From assembly GCA_033063855.1 (NCBI GenBank), contig CP093830.1, positions 6,014,854 through 6,078,853 on the forward strand: a DNA stretch of 64,000 nt, written 5' to 3'. The notes under the pieces are model-generated. The model was not told the origin of the DNA. It saw nothing but the letters and a program-made list of their open reading frames with translations, and searched no databases. The position numbers and the translations under genes are program-made. Source of the stretch: Smittia aterrima (lineage: Eukaryota; Arthropoda; Insecta; Diptera; Chironomidae). Below are positions 46,545-58,590 of this stretch, piece by piece. Positions within the stretch are counted from its first letter, which is position 1. Each line of letters opens with the position of its first letter.

Positions 46545-46748
46545 TTTCAAAGAATTTCTGTTTCAAAAACCAAACAAAAATATGTTGGTCCCCTTAAGCA
46601 AAAACAAGTGAACACGAAAACGCGAACACCAGTTTTGCTAAGTTTGGTTTTTATAAGTTTACAGCGACTTCTCTTCGAATGTGATCAGCGCGTAAAATTT
46701 CATCTCATTTACTCGAATATAAAGCAGTAAAAAGGCTTGAGAGAGACA
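46545..46748. promoter_or_regulatory. 204-bp bidirectional promoter interval (ZNHIT2 / adenosine kinase)
   Basis: The two start codons are divergent and 204 bp apart, so both promoters and 5' UTRs must fit here. Both genes are broadly expressed housekeeping types. No TATA box is evident. Confidence 0.55.
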
Positions 46749-48306
46749 ATGGCAAACTTAAGGTGAGTTTAGTTTAACCAAATCAAATGAAGAAAGAATC
46801 CTCGTCAAGTGAAGGACAAAACAAACTTTGAGATAAGAAGAAATTCAATGTTTATGTATTTTGGAGGTTTGCATAGAATACTATCAATTTTTACGAGTTA
46901 GAAAGGTCAAAGAATCCTCGCTATCTTATCTGTTACGGCCTTGGATTATGTGTGTCTAACGTATTCTTTATTTTTTTAGGGCTGGAACATTACTCGGACT
47001 TGGAAACCCGCTTCTTGGTAATTTACTATTTATTAACACCTTACTGTGAACACATTAATCAGACATGATGTCATTTACAGACATCAGTGCAACGGTTGAC
47101 AAGAGTTTTCTTGAAAAATATTCGCTGGGAGCAGACAATGCGATCTTAGCGGACGATTCACACAAACCCATTTTCAAGGAGCTGCTAGAGGACTTCAAAC
47201 CAGATTACATCGCTGGAGGGTCAGTTCAGAACACACTCCGCGTTTGTCAATGGGTTATTCAAAAGCCGAACGTCTGTGTCTTCTTCGGAGCTGTTGGCGT
47301 TGATGATTACGCTAACACTCTCGAGAACCGAGCGAGAGGAGATGGAGTTAATGTTCGCTATCAGAAGAAGCCAGAGTTTGGAACTGGGAAATGCGCAGTG
47401 CTGATCACTGGGAAGCATCGTTCGCTTATTGCTGACCTTGGCGCTGCCAACAACTTCTGCGAGGAACATATAGAAGATCCAGCGAACTTAGAAATTGTGC
47501 ACAACGCCGACTTCTATTACATCTCAGGATTCTTCTTGACTGTTAGTCCAGCATCGATTATGATGGTAGCTAATATTGCAAAAGAGCGTAACAAGCCGCT
47601 CATCATGAATCTCTCAGCACCATTTATATCGCAATTCTTTAAAACTCCTTTGATGGCTGCGTTGCCTTATGTTAGCATTTTATTCGGCAATACGGCGGAA
47701 GCATTAGCGTTCTCGAAGGTGAAATATTTTTAAAAATCAATAGAATTCTCGAATAAAAAGTTATTTTCAGGAACAAGGCTTGGGAACCGAGAATCTCATG
47801 GAAATCGGTCAAAAGCTGACGAAACTAAACTCGAATAATCGCGTTGTCATTTTGACGCAAAGTCATAATCCGGTAAGTGAATTCTTGTTCTCTTTTTAAC
47901 ATTTCCTTTAATGTTTTTTACATCATTTTTACATTCAGGTTCTTTTATTCGCTGACGACACTGTTCGCGAATTTCCTGTAAGGCCGCTTGAGGAAAGGTA
48001 AATATTATTGAAACATTAGTGTCAAGACCTAAAATTGACCTTTGCATTTTAAATCCATCGCTCAAAATTGTTCTGTTCTTAGTGAAATCGTTGACACAAA
48101 TGGTGCCGGAGATGCTTTTGTTGGTGGATTCTTAGCTCAGCTCATTCAAGGCAAATCTTACGAGGATTGCATCAAATGCGGAATCTCCGCCGCAAGGGTA
48201 AACTTAATTTTATTGTAAGAAATTTCTTTTACTTATTAAACTTTTTTCACAGCAAATAATTCAAAGAAACGGCTGCTCAGTGAACGGCGACTTCGATCAC
48301 TCATAA
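46749..48306 (+). CDS. AdenoK: adenosine kinase
   Basis: Seven exons are 46749-46762, 46980-47017, 47081-47718, 47771-47872, 47939-47997, 48083-48197 and 48253-48306, giving 339 aa (family about 345). It is a ribokinase/PfkB-fold enzyme that phosphorylates adenosine to AMP with ATP. The N-terminal motif LGLGNPLLDISA and the GGSVQNTLR adenosine-site loop are present. The C-terminal PfkB signature DTNGAGDAFVGGF holds the catalytic base Asp294 and the anion hole. ILFGNTAEA and SAARQIIQRNGCS fit the family too. The first coding exon is only 14 bp, followed by a 217-bp intron. AATAAA at 48433-48438 is the likely poly(A) signal. Identification is firm. Confidence 0.96.
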
Positions 48307-48432
48307 AGCTTTTCAGCTCAAAAAGGATATTCCTTTGGAATGAGCTTGTAGTTTAGATCTTTTTTTATGCAAATGGATGCTTAAATGAAATTACACTTTG
48401 ATACTTGACTGTAAAAGAAAAGTCCAAACCCG

Positions 48433-48438
48433 AATAAA
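48433..48438 (+). promoter_or_regulatory. polyadenylation signal for adenosine kinase
   Basis: AATAAA lies 127 bp after the stop codon. Confidence 0.6.
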
Positions 48439-48952
48439 CTTATGAATTGCACAACATTAAAAAGTGATTAGTCTTTTGAATTTTTCCGGCTTCATGCGTC
48501 GACTGACCCAATTAGTCTAAGAATAATTTTATTTGCAGCCTTCTTCAGAAGAACTTCGTCTGCCTAATTTGAATCTTCATTAGCCTCAGACGAACGAGTT
48601 CTCGAGAATACCAATTCGTACTTCAAGCTTTACTTCGCAAGATTTTATAACACGTTGTAAGAAATTTTTACAGTTAAACATTTCTTCTTCGTCATTCTAC
48701 CTGACTCATTCACCATTTCTTTCTTCACAATTTTCTTTCGAGTGCGCGTTTACCAGTGATGAATCGATGGCTCCAAGAAAATGAAATGGGTTAACTGAGT
48801 TCTGTTCTGTCGCGACACGTCTGTGTTTGTGTTAACGCTTCGGTTACTACTCAACCTACTGATGGTCAAGGTAGATGAAGAAAACTCAGAATATTTTCAG
48901 TTCAGCTCAAGTCGTGATCGCGTTCGGATCGTTGGAAGAAAAATAAAATAAA
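48439..48952. other. noncoding interval, promoter side of the secreted-protein gene
   Basis: About 510 bp of noncoding DNA precede the secreted-protein start, which follows AAAATAAA. No distinct motif was recognised. Confidence 0.4.
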
Positions 48953-50790
48953 ATGAAGTGCTTATTGATAGTGGTATTGATCTCAGTGCAGTTTTGTGCA
49001 TTAGCTTACTCAACGCAACGACCTAATCACAATGAAGCAGAAGAATCAAGTCCGTTCCTTGATATCGCGTCGAGTTTCCTTGAAAGCTTCAGTCAAAATC
49101 AGAATAACGGAGGTGGATCGAGTCTCGACGGCATTGCTGGAATCGCTTCAATGATTGGAAGTATGGTGCAATCATCAGACGGTGGCAAAGCTCAGCCATC
49201 AGGCGCAGCTCAAATTATCTCTGGCATTGGAAGTTTACTCGCGGCTAACGGCCGTGGCAACTCTGGCGGTTTCGATCCATCGATGATTGGCAACGTCATT
49301 CAAATGTTTGCTGCTGCAAACAGCGGCGGTCAAAAGAGATCAAATGAAGAAGGAAGCGGACTCGAAACTGTTCTTTCACTTGCATCAACTTTCTTGAATA
49401 ATTATCAAAACCAAGATCAAGATGATGTGGAAACGAATGAAATCAATCAAGAGAAACGTAATCCATATAAGAAAGAAGAGGCCAAGCATCCCGGCGATTC
49501 GTTATTGAACCTTATGCCCATCGTTATGCAAACGTTGAGTTCATTCACTGGTTCAGAGATGGAAAAGACCGAGCAAAAGCATAAGAACCACAATGGAATT
49601 CTTCCACCATTCTTAGAGAAAATTCATCAAGCTTGGGATCATTTCACATCGAGCGAGTTGAGTGATGCACTTTACAAGAAACTCGGCCTCGATCAAGTGT
49701 TCAAAGGATTTGTAGGCCGTGATGGAAAATTAGATTATGATCAACTGTTCGAGTCTCTTCAAAATCAATCATTCCGAAGACGTTGGATTCACAAGGCGAC
49801 GATGTATCTTGCTGACTGGGCAAACTATTATCTGTCGAATCCCGAAGTTTATCAAAGGTACGTTAGTTGGTGAAATTAGCGTCTCCACAAAAGAAAATAA
49901 GAGTTCATCGTACAGCCCACATCGGAATGACTCTGATGACGACAGAGATTTAACTGTAAACTTCAATACGTTCTAGTTTCGTCGTTCATGCTCGTGTGCC
50001 GTTTATCTCTCTCTTTCATTCTTTCTTTCGCGTTTCTTGCGCAACAAAAACTGTAAATGCCTCAACAGTTTATTGCGTGATGATAACATTAACAGATGAA
50101 TAAAATAAATTTGGAATTCTTTCAGCTATTTCGCTACCGGTCAGTTAATGATCAACGGTTTCTTACAATCGCAAGGATTCCCAGCAAAAACTCATCTCGA
50201 TATTCAACGACCAAGTGAAACGCTTTCGTCTCTCATCAATCACGCAGTGAAGAAATATTTGACAGTTCAAGTTGACTCAAAGCCTTACGTGAAACCGGCT
50301 GTGAACTATGTGAAGGATGTTCTCGAGTTGGGAAAGAGTCGCGAATATTTGAAGAAAATGAATTCAACGGAGCTCAGCACGAAATTGACAGACACTCTTA
50401 ATCTTGAGGTAATTTTAATTTACGATTAGATCGATCAGTTGAATAATGAAATTTGATTTCTTCTAGATCATCGAACCGATCCTTAAAGTTCATAGAGCTT
50501 ATAGACACGCAGTGTCCGATCCAGAATGCGATCAATATGTGCTGTGTCAAATTAACTCGCATAATCCAAATGAGAAGCTTGGTCTTGGTGGATTCAAATC
50601 AGGAGTTCTCAAGTTTGGAAGCTATGCCGCAAGTTGGTTCATCAGCGAATCGACTAAAACTCCTTTCTGGACATTGCTTTCCTCCGTTAACAATCCACAC
50701 GATTGTCAAATCAAACATCCAGTCGATTGCCAACGATTCCATGAAGTTGAGAATAAAGTCACGACAGAATATCCACACACGGAACTCTAG
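48953..50790 (+). CDS. uncharacterised secreted insect protein, 503 aa
   Basis: Exons 48953-49857, 50126-50408 and 50467-50790 (introns 268 and 58 bp) keep frame. A clear signal peptide (MKCLLIVVLISVQFCALAYS) starts it. Residues about 25-140 are Gly/Ser/Gln-rich and weakly repetitive (IASMIG, IISGIGSLLAANG, MIGNVIQMFAAANSG). A helical charged middle follows (residues about 150-300), then a C-terminal domain of about 160 residues. That domain has a spaced cysteine set: DPECDQYVLCQIN and HDCQIKHPVDCQRF. There is no membrane anchor. I do not recognise the family. The layout suggests an extracellular structural, salivary or haemolymph protein, but that is a guess. The splice of exon 1 to 2 (CAA AG/C TAT) is supported by frame and consensus. 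Confidence 0.72.
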
Positions 50791-51021
50791 TGATGATTTG
50801 GAAATCAAATTGTGTTTTGTACGATAAGAAAGAAATTGTTTGACTAAGTAAAAGAAAAATAGAAAAATATGTTGCTCAAATCTCTCACTGAATGTCAGGC
50901 ATCAAAATTTATTATCAACTCTAAGGTCAACCGGATTTGTGATCAAATTGTGTCAGTTATTACTTATTCGCGCAGTTGTCAACATAAACGAGCTTAGATC
51001 AGTTCAGAAATAGAAAAAGAA

Positions 51022-52193
51022 ATGGACACCGAATTCAGAAAACTAATTTGGGAAATTAATGGAGTCACAAAAGATGAATTAGAACTAACTGAAGATGAAA
51101 TATTAGAAATACATTCGGAAGATTACGAAATAACAATAGATGGGAAAACTACTGTATGGTAAGAGAGTATATTTTTCAATTATTATTTTTCTTAAAAAGT
51201 TTAAATAACATGATAGGGGTATGTCTATTCAAACGTGGACGGTAGACGACAAATATTATGTTGACTTGAAACTTGACGTTAGAACGTCTTTTTTAACTAA
51301 CTTTGAAATAAGTTTTGCGCTTGGAATTGAAAGTGAAAAAATTGATTTTCATAAGAATCCTGAATACATACAAAGTGATGTAGATCCCGAAATTGTGTAT
51401 TTGGCACAAGGAAGTCAATGTTTTCTCGAAGAACTAGCTCTTGATATTGACGATATTTTTAATTCTGGAAATGGCTACATCACTGATGGAAGGCTAACGT
51501 TTTTTTGCGAGGTATGTGAGATAGTAGAATAAATTATGTAAGACTTTCGATTTATTTTGTAGCTAACTTTTCGGACGAATGCAAAATTAGCTTCTAAATT
51601 GTTCTTTAACGATGATTTCAAAGATTGTGAGCTACAGACGAGTGATGGGAAAATTTTCAAGGCCCACAAAGCTATCTTGGCTGATCAATCGCCAGTTTTC
51701 GATGGAATGTTCAAAATTCCTAACACGAAAGAAATGCAAACGAATCGCGTTGTAATTGAAGACGTTAATTCAAGAACGATGCAACAGTTCTTGCGATTTA
51801 TTTATGGGCTCGAAATCGAGAAAATAGCAGAAATGGCTTTTGATTTGTTCATCGCAGCGGACAAATATTTGGTTAAGCAGTTGAAAAAAATTTGCATTAA
51901 ATACTTTACTAAAGGTTTGAACAGAGAAAATGTTATTCAACTGCTGACCGTTGCCGATAAATTTGCAGATACAAAAGAACTTCATGATAGCTGCATGTTC
52001 TTCATTGCCAGGTCAGATTTCACATCTTTCTTTTCATAACATGAGACACTAACTTTCAAAACTTTTCAGGAAACATCAAAGTTTGAGGAAAACTCTTCAA
52101 TGGAAAACTTTACCGGAATCACTATTGAGGAAAATTGAGACGGAAATTCCAGAATTCAAAGATCATCCATTGTTTAATGAAAATACTCTTTAA
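51022..52193 (+). CDS. BTB/POZ protein with divergent MATH-like N-terminus (SPOP-like)
   Basis: Exons 51022-51158, 51217-51511, 51563-52011 and 52070-52193 give 334 aa. The BTB/POZ domain is clear at about 156-265: FFNDDFKDCELQTSDGKIF, KAHKAILADQSPVFDGMF, VVIEDVNSRTMQQFLRFIYG, AADKYLVKQLKKICIKYF. A BACK-like start follows (NVIQLLTVADKFADTKELHDSC). The N-terminal ~140 residues have the length and beta-rich look of a MATH domain before BTB, including a closing ITDGRLTFFCELTF. The motifs for substrate binding are very diverged. MATH-BTB proteins are CUL3 ubiquitin-ligase substrate adaptors. The relationship to SPOP is inferred from architecture. Confidence 0.82.
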
Positions 52194-52285
52194 ATCAGTC
52201 GTCAGAAAGATGAACGATCAAAAATATTTTTCATGGTTTTATTGTTCATGTTTCGTCATTGCTTTGGTTTCATATTAATTTTTTT

Positions 52286-52291
52286 AATAAA
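52286..52291 (+). promoter_or_regulatory. polyadenylation signal for the BTB gene
   Basis: AATAAA lies 93 bp after the BTB stop codon and 134 bp from the stop of the convergent MGAT2 copy. Confidence 0.5.
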
Positions 52292-52424
52292 ATTCTCACT
52301 TTTAAATGGAAAAGAATTTGAACGACCTGATTGAACTTTCCTTTCTTGACCTTCCACAATTAAAATAATCTCGAATGTCGTTGTTGACGATTTTGAATGT
52401 TTTCAAAATATAAAAGGAAGCTCT

Positions 52425-53916
52425 TTAAGTCATTAATGTCATGTTAAGGCACAAGAGAACATCGCGAAGATCAGACCATCCACCATTAGCTCGAAGTGAG
52501 TCGGATGCTTCATCTTCGTTGTAGATCCTCGCGAGTTTTAATTTCTTTGGGAAAAGCCAGCCATTCTTCTCTGATTCTGCCATACTTAATTGCACTTTGT
52601 TAATCAGCTTAGTTGAATCACAGCTAACGGAATTGTGATGCACGCCACTAAAAAGGAAATGTCATTAAATTTCTTTTAAGACTTCAAGAAAGATTTCTTG
52701 CCATTCTCCAATGTGATACACTCGTGGGCTTTGAATGATCATCGCGAAGAGTTTGGCTTTCAAGCAAGAATAATTTATATTCTGAAGCGACCAGTCATAG
52801 TTGTAGTCGTCGTAATCACAGAAGAACTTTGAGCAAGACTTAAGTTCACGCCATGTGCTTCGATTAAAAGCCATTCCCATATTGTGTTTGCTCGTTATCC
52901 ACGGAGACACTTCAGTCTAAAGAGACTTCATTAAAGACAAAACATATTTTCATGCTTCGAACGAACCTGATCAAAGTTTCTTTGATTGATTGTTTCCGAA
53001 TAAGTTCCCAATGAAATTATATTGCAATGCCTACAAAGTTTCTTTGAAGTCTCATCGAGTTGTTTGAGTACATGAATGAAATCTGGAGCGACGTAATAAT
53101 CTTCTTCAAGTAGCAACAGTAATCCCGTGTAATTCCGAGTCACTCTTAGCTGATCAAAGATTCTGTTGAGCTTCCACCACCAGTGGTGTTTCATTTGAGT
53201 GAACGATGCTTCTCGATAGTGACCGTAGAGATCTGGATAAAGTGCATTTTGGCAGTTTTGGCTTATCGCTCGCAATTTGCTGACATCTCGCTTACAGTCC
53301 TTGGGGTCGGTCCCAGGGAATTCGTCAGGATGAGTTTGAATGGAGAAAGGATAGAAGATCTGCATTGTTTTGCAGAAATCTATACTTTGCACCAAGTCAT
53401 TGATTTCTTCGTCGTAGAAATCATGCGAGAAGATCAACAGCGTCCCGGAAATATCTTTGGCTTTTGAAAGACTCAACACAAGATGTCGCAAATAAGTTAT
53501 CCTCTTATGCACTTGGACAACGATGACTATCGAATCATTTGAGAGAGCGCCGTAAAGCCGCTCGTGGTTCACGATCTGCTCATGGTTAACGAGCTCAATC
53601 AATTCGCGAATCGATTTCGAGTCATTTTGCGAATTTTTGTTTAAATTTAAACTCCATGACGTCATTTGGAGATCTGATTTTGCGTGAATGTGTTGTTTCA
53701 TGAGCGTGTTCGTTGTCCGAAAGAAAGAAAATTTGTTATTCAAATGATCGGCGATCGTAGACGAAAGTCACCCGAAGATTTCTGTTTGAACTCACCATAG
53801 TTGATAACATTCTGTTGATTCACGAGAACGACAACTGTGAATGTAAGCAAAAGAGCGAGAGTGAAGACGAAATAAAGCCGGCGTCGCGCTGATAATTTCT
53901 TCACGATGAACAGCAT
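52425..53916 (-). CDS. MGAT2-type GlcNAc-transferase II, copy a (GC-AG intron)
   Basis: Exons on the minus strand are 53916-53796, 53673-52967, 52916-52702 and 52647-52425, giving 421 aa. It is a type II Golgi membrane protein with a basic cytosolic start, a membrane span at about 15-32 and a stem (NVINYD). The GT16 catalytic domain contains IVVQVHKRITYLRHLVLSLS, FSHDFYDEE, DPKDCKR, YREASFTQMKHHWWWKLNR, the metal-site motif LLEEDYYVAPDF, CDYDDYNYDWSLQ and GGWSDLRD. MGAT2 adds beta-1,2-GlcNAc to the alpha-1,6 mannose arm, turning hybrid into complex N-glycans. The last intron (52648-52701) starts with GC, not GT. It is the only reading that gives the family-conserved IGECGVHH. EEDY replaces the usual EEDH. 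The first acceptor (AAAATCAG) is weak. Confidence 0.88.
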
Positions 53917-55703
53917 GTGTGAACGTTCAAGCTCGACAGATGGCCGTCGACTGAAAAAAAACTTTTTGCGTTGGGTCCGAAAACCATAAAATAAAAGCGA
54001 AGAAGAAGAAAGCTCTTTGCAAATGTTGATCTTTTCGTGCTCGTCTTGGTGTTTTGTTTAGAAGTCTTTTTTTGTTTTGATTACCCTCGCGAAAAGGAGG
54101 AGAACAAAACTCGCAAAGAAGACACAATGTGATACAATATGAAAATAATATCCGAGAGTGAAATTTCAAAATTCAACTTGCTGTGTGCAACTTTATTTAA
54201 AAACTAATAATCTTTCTTTAATTGTCGGAGCGAGGATCGCTCGATGGGTTAAATGAATAAGTTGAGTCACATTTTGCGAATCTGGAAATGGCTTGTACGA
54301 TCAAGTATCATGAAGATATTTTAAGATTAATGAAACTCAACACATGTGGGTGTTGTCTGTGTACCAAACAGTTGGAAGAATCCTTCGATCAATTCACTCA
54401 ATTCAAGTAATTCTCTCTTCGAGATTCTCCGCAGAGTTGTATATAACAATCATTTGTTTACTCGATCGGATGAGGCGCATTTAAAATGCGTTTGAACAGA
54501 GAGTTTTTTAGTTGATAACGTCCATTCTTCGCTTAGAAGAGAGCGATAAATGAATGATGAGAGAACCAGTTGGCCTTCAAACAAACAGCAAACTGCCGGG
54601 AACCTGATTAGACTTCGCGGCTTAAAAAATTATTTTCGTACACAATGCTGAAAGGATCAGTAGTCAAAGGGAGTCTCAGCTTACCCAACTACTCGTAAAC
54701 ATCTAATATTTATTTTCGTTTGTTGTGTTAATGATTTAAAAAGACAATCGTTGCGCAATATTAGACGAAGCATGGAGAAACAAAAACAAGTTATACGATC
54801 CATTCGAGAATGAATATATTGAAGGGACTTTTCACTGGCGGTCGGAAATTATTAAAGAGCTGATGACTTTTTAAAACTTTCTAATATCCACGGAGAAAAA
54901 TCCCTAAAAATTTCTTGAGTTGCTAATTTATTGCGTCCACAAATCACACAAAGCTTTCATTAGGGAATTTCGTCTTTAGTCATGTCTGTAAATTTGAGTT
55001 ACGCAAAAAAAATGTGATGAATATTTTGTGTTATCAACGCGGTTGACTCCATCAAGAAGAAAATTTATTTCTTGCAGCTTATCTAAATTGCTATATACAG
55101 AAATATCTCGAAAAGAATTTTTGTTTTTTAATTAAATCTAATGAATTTTTATTCCATTTAATTTTTTTTTGTTGAGACACTCACAAGTAAATGCGTTGCT
55201 CGTTCTTAAATTTTTAAAAAGATTTTTTTTTTTCATGGATTGACTGCTTTGTGACTCAGTCGAAAAAGTCGGAGATGAATTGTTGACATTTCTTTCAATT
55301 CAATATTACTTGACGAAGTTTTCATTCTCTTCACTCCAAAGATCTTATTTCTATTAACAACGTTTGAGAGATACTTGATCATTGGCTTTTTACGGTAACT
55401 TACTTTCGGGGTTTGTTCACATTTTATTCATCGCTCGACTAATTATCTTCTGAATCTAGTCAACTCAGAACTAAATTGTTTACACAGAGACGATGAGATG
55501 AGTTTGACTAGAAAAACGATTTTTTATCTTGTCTTTTTTTTTGATGACAAAGCAGCTGAACTAGTCAGCTCTTTTAAACTACTCTCTGCTTCTAAAATAA
55601 ATGCTTGGATTCGCTTTTCGCTGGATGGAATTCATTGTTATCCTTTTTAGTCGCGATGGTTCAACATTCATGTCTTTGCGGAGTCTTAAGTTATCACTTC
55701 AAT
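53917..55703. other. spacer between the MGAT2 paralogues
   Basis: About 1.8 kb of noncoding DNA. It must include the promoter of copy a and the 3' UTR of copy b. No gene, RNA or mobile element is seen. Confidence 0.5.
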
Positions 55704-58590
55704 CTATCTCGTAACGAGTGTCATGTTTAAACAGAGAAGCATGTCTCGTCGATCGCCCCATCCTCCGTTGCCTTTTCGTATCTTCTGTTTCTTTATCACA
55801 CTCGCAACGGTTAGCATGATGTTCTTTGGATACAACTGACCTGCCTTCGTCGCAACGCTTATCACTTGCTGCACCTTCGAAATAACTTGGTTGGATTCGC
55901 AGTTATTCTTCTTATGGTGAACGCCACTGGAAAGAAAGTTTGAGCGGTTTTTGACAACTTCAAAGATTTTGAAAGTTTAAATTATTTACCATTCACCGAT
56001 ATGGAACACTCTTGGACCTCTGACAACCATCGCAAAGAGTTTTTTCTTCAGACATTGATGGCTGAAATGATAAGACATGATTTGATGAAACTACTTTTTC
56101 ATTCAATGTTTTGAGTTACCTTGTGTGTTGGAGAGACCAGTCCCAGTTGTAGTCGTCATAATCACAAAAGTATTTTGCGCATGATTTGATTTCGTGCCAC
56201 GTTGATCGATTAAATGCCATTCCCATGTTGTGCTTTGAGCTAATCCACGGTGTCACTTCAACCTTGAACGAAATCGCTTGTTTTAAAATGTGAAAGCCAT
56301 TGACAATGAATATAGACAGCGACCAAAGGAAACGATAAAGATTATCGTTGATCTTGTCTGAATGTTTGAAATTACAACATCAATGAAACAGAAAACAAAT
56401 CAGGTGCCAATGAGACTGAAGGAGAGAAGAGTGTGAAGAATCATTCAAAAACAATTAGAACACAGCAAAGCAGCAAACAAAAATATTCAATTAGGAATGC
56501 GCGCGATTCATTCTGGTTTAGTCGTCGAAAAAGAACTTTTGGTTTGTAAAGTAATCAAATCAAAGATAAAACAAAGATCACGTTCACTTCAATTAAATTA
56601 GCGCGACGTTAATTTAGTCAGTCGCACGCAATGTTTATTACAGAATCAACGAACGTAAGTCAATGCATTCCCAAACACGAAACGAGAACAGAAGGAAGAG
56701 AAACTTAATGATAATTAAATGATCAATTATACCTTTTGATACACTGAATACAAAGTCGGAACCGTTTGATATCCCCAAGTGAATTTTTCGGTTGTCGTTT
56801 CAATTTTATGAACGAGCCCATTCGAATTGGTGTCCTTCGAATGAACCGCATTGCTTCCGTAAAATGATCCGAACAAAGCTTTATCCTGCGACATCCACAA
56901 ATATGAGTGTGATCGTGTGGTTTATTTTGTGAAGACAAAAGAATATTGTGAGACTCGTGATTAGGTTTAAACAAAGATTTGCAATTTTGAAATTTAATGA
57001 TCGGTCACGTCCAATGTTTGAACGGAAATTGAGTTGCTCAATGCAAAACGTTCTTGGAATACTTAAAGTTTAATGTGATTTGCCGAGGGGGAGTCTCATG
57101 GGAATGAACTCAATCGCAGGATTCATATCCAAACTTTGTCCACTAACAATCAAGCTACGAACTCACCTTCTTGTGGTTGTTGTTGTATGTGTAATAGTTA
57201 AATGTCTTTAGATAAGTTCCGAGAGACATTATGTTGCATTTAGAGCAAAGCTCAAAGGATTTCTTCTGCATCATCTTGAATAGTCATTCGAAAACAATTA
57301 GAACACAGCAAAGCAGAAAAGTTGATTAAATTTTACCTTGAGAAGGTAAAGGAAATCCTCAGCGACGTAATGGTCTTCCTCAAGAAACAGCACGAGACCG
57401 GTGTGATGACGAGTTGCTTCAAGTTGATCGAAAACGCGATTGGCTTTCCACCACCAATGGTGTTTCGTTTGTGTGAACGAAGCTTCTCGATAATGACCAT
57501 AAAGGTCTGGGTATTGCGCATTTTGACATTTTGCAATCGATGCTTGCTCCTTCTTCATGTCTCGCTTACAGTCTTTGGGATCAGTTCCGGGGAACTCGTT
57601 CGGGTGTGTTTGAATCGAGAAAGGATAGAAGATCTGCATAACTTTACAGAAGTCGATGCTCTGCACCAACTCGTTGATTTCCTCATCATAAAAGTCGTGA
57701 GAGAAAATCAACATCGTCTTGGAAATGTCGCGAGCTTGAGCCAAACTAACGATCAAGTGTCGTAGATAAATGATTCGCTTGTGCACCTGAACCACGATTA
57801 TTACGGAGTCGTTCATCAAAGGTCCGAAGACTTCTTCATTTATTATTGTCTGGTATTCGTTGTATCTCTCGATTGATCTTTGTATGTCACTCACGTTTGC
57901 GGCCTGATAACGTTCGTTGTTTGGTTGACTGTTGTTGGTTGCTGTAGAGATAATTAAAGTAAGCAATTAACTAATCCGACATTGAAGTGATTACTTGTGT
58001 TGCATCATGTTTGTTTTGAAATTCTTTTTTTCTTGTTGCGTTTGTTACACGCAAGACAAGCGGAAAAACGAGAGTCTCAATGTTAATATGTAGTGAGCGT
58101 TTGGAAAATTAATGCACGAGTAGTTTTACCTTGCGAGTTGTTTTTTGGTTTCAGATATTTGTGAAGCACGACGGGAATAGCTGAGAGGATTGCCTGAGAT
58201 GTATCGTTATTGCCTGTCGGCGCCTCAACACTCGGCTGACGAAAATCTATATGAGGAAGCGAAGTCAACAGAGGGTTAAGGTGGATATGTAATTAGCAAA
58301 GCGATAAAAGGACAGCGAGACGTGAAAATGATTACGACACGAACGTTTACAACTCCCTCACTCACTCACCATAATTGATTACATTGAGCTGAACGACTAT
58401 GAAGAGAATTACGAACAGTGCGATAGCAATACGGATCAATAAAAGTTGCTTCTTCCTCGCTAGAGCTCCCGAATTGGGCAGCGGTATCAGAATTTTTCGT
58501 TTACTCGTGTACATCGGATAAGCTGAAGGAGAAAAAAATGTTATTGAAATAACATCAAGTTGTGAATAAGACTTTGAGCTCACCTCGCAT
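55704..58590 (-). CDS. Mgat2: MGAT2-type GlcNAc-transferase II, copy b
   Basis: Eight exons on the minus strand are 58590-58584, 58522-58370, 58246-58130, 57941-57337, 57274-57167, 56262-56120, 56061-55990 and 55926-55704, giving 475 aa. It is a type II Golgi enzyme: a cytosolic start of about 28 residues (MRAYPMYTSKRK), a membrane span at about 29-47 and a longer stem than copy a. The stem includes the separate exon 58246-58130. The GT16 catalytic domain keeps EEDHYVAEDF, YREASFTQTKHHWWWKANR, DPKDCKR, CDYDDYNWDWSLQ, HIGECGVHH and GGWGDRRDMLLC. The intact EEDH and fuller exon set suggest this is the ancestral orthologue. The first coding exon is only 7 bp. Intron 5 (57166-56263) is about 900 bp, far longer than the others. 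Confidence 0.9.
56441..56473 (-). repeat. 33-bp duplicate of an intron segment in MGAT2 copy b (copy 1)
   Basis: It differs by one base from 57284-57316. On the minus strand it reads CTGCTTTGCTGTGTTCTAAT and then a T-rich stretch, i.e. a branch-point-like and pyrimidine-rich element. A decoy acceptor (TTCTCTCCTTCAG) follows near 56414. Confidence 0.7.
57284..57316 (-). repeat. 33-bp duplicate of an intron segment in MGAT2 copy b (copy 2)
   Basis: This is the authentic 3' part of intron 4 (57336-57275), probably holding its branch point. The partner is at 56441-56473 in the long intron 5. Confidence 0.7.
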
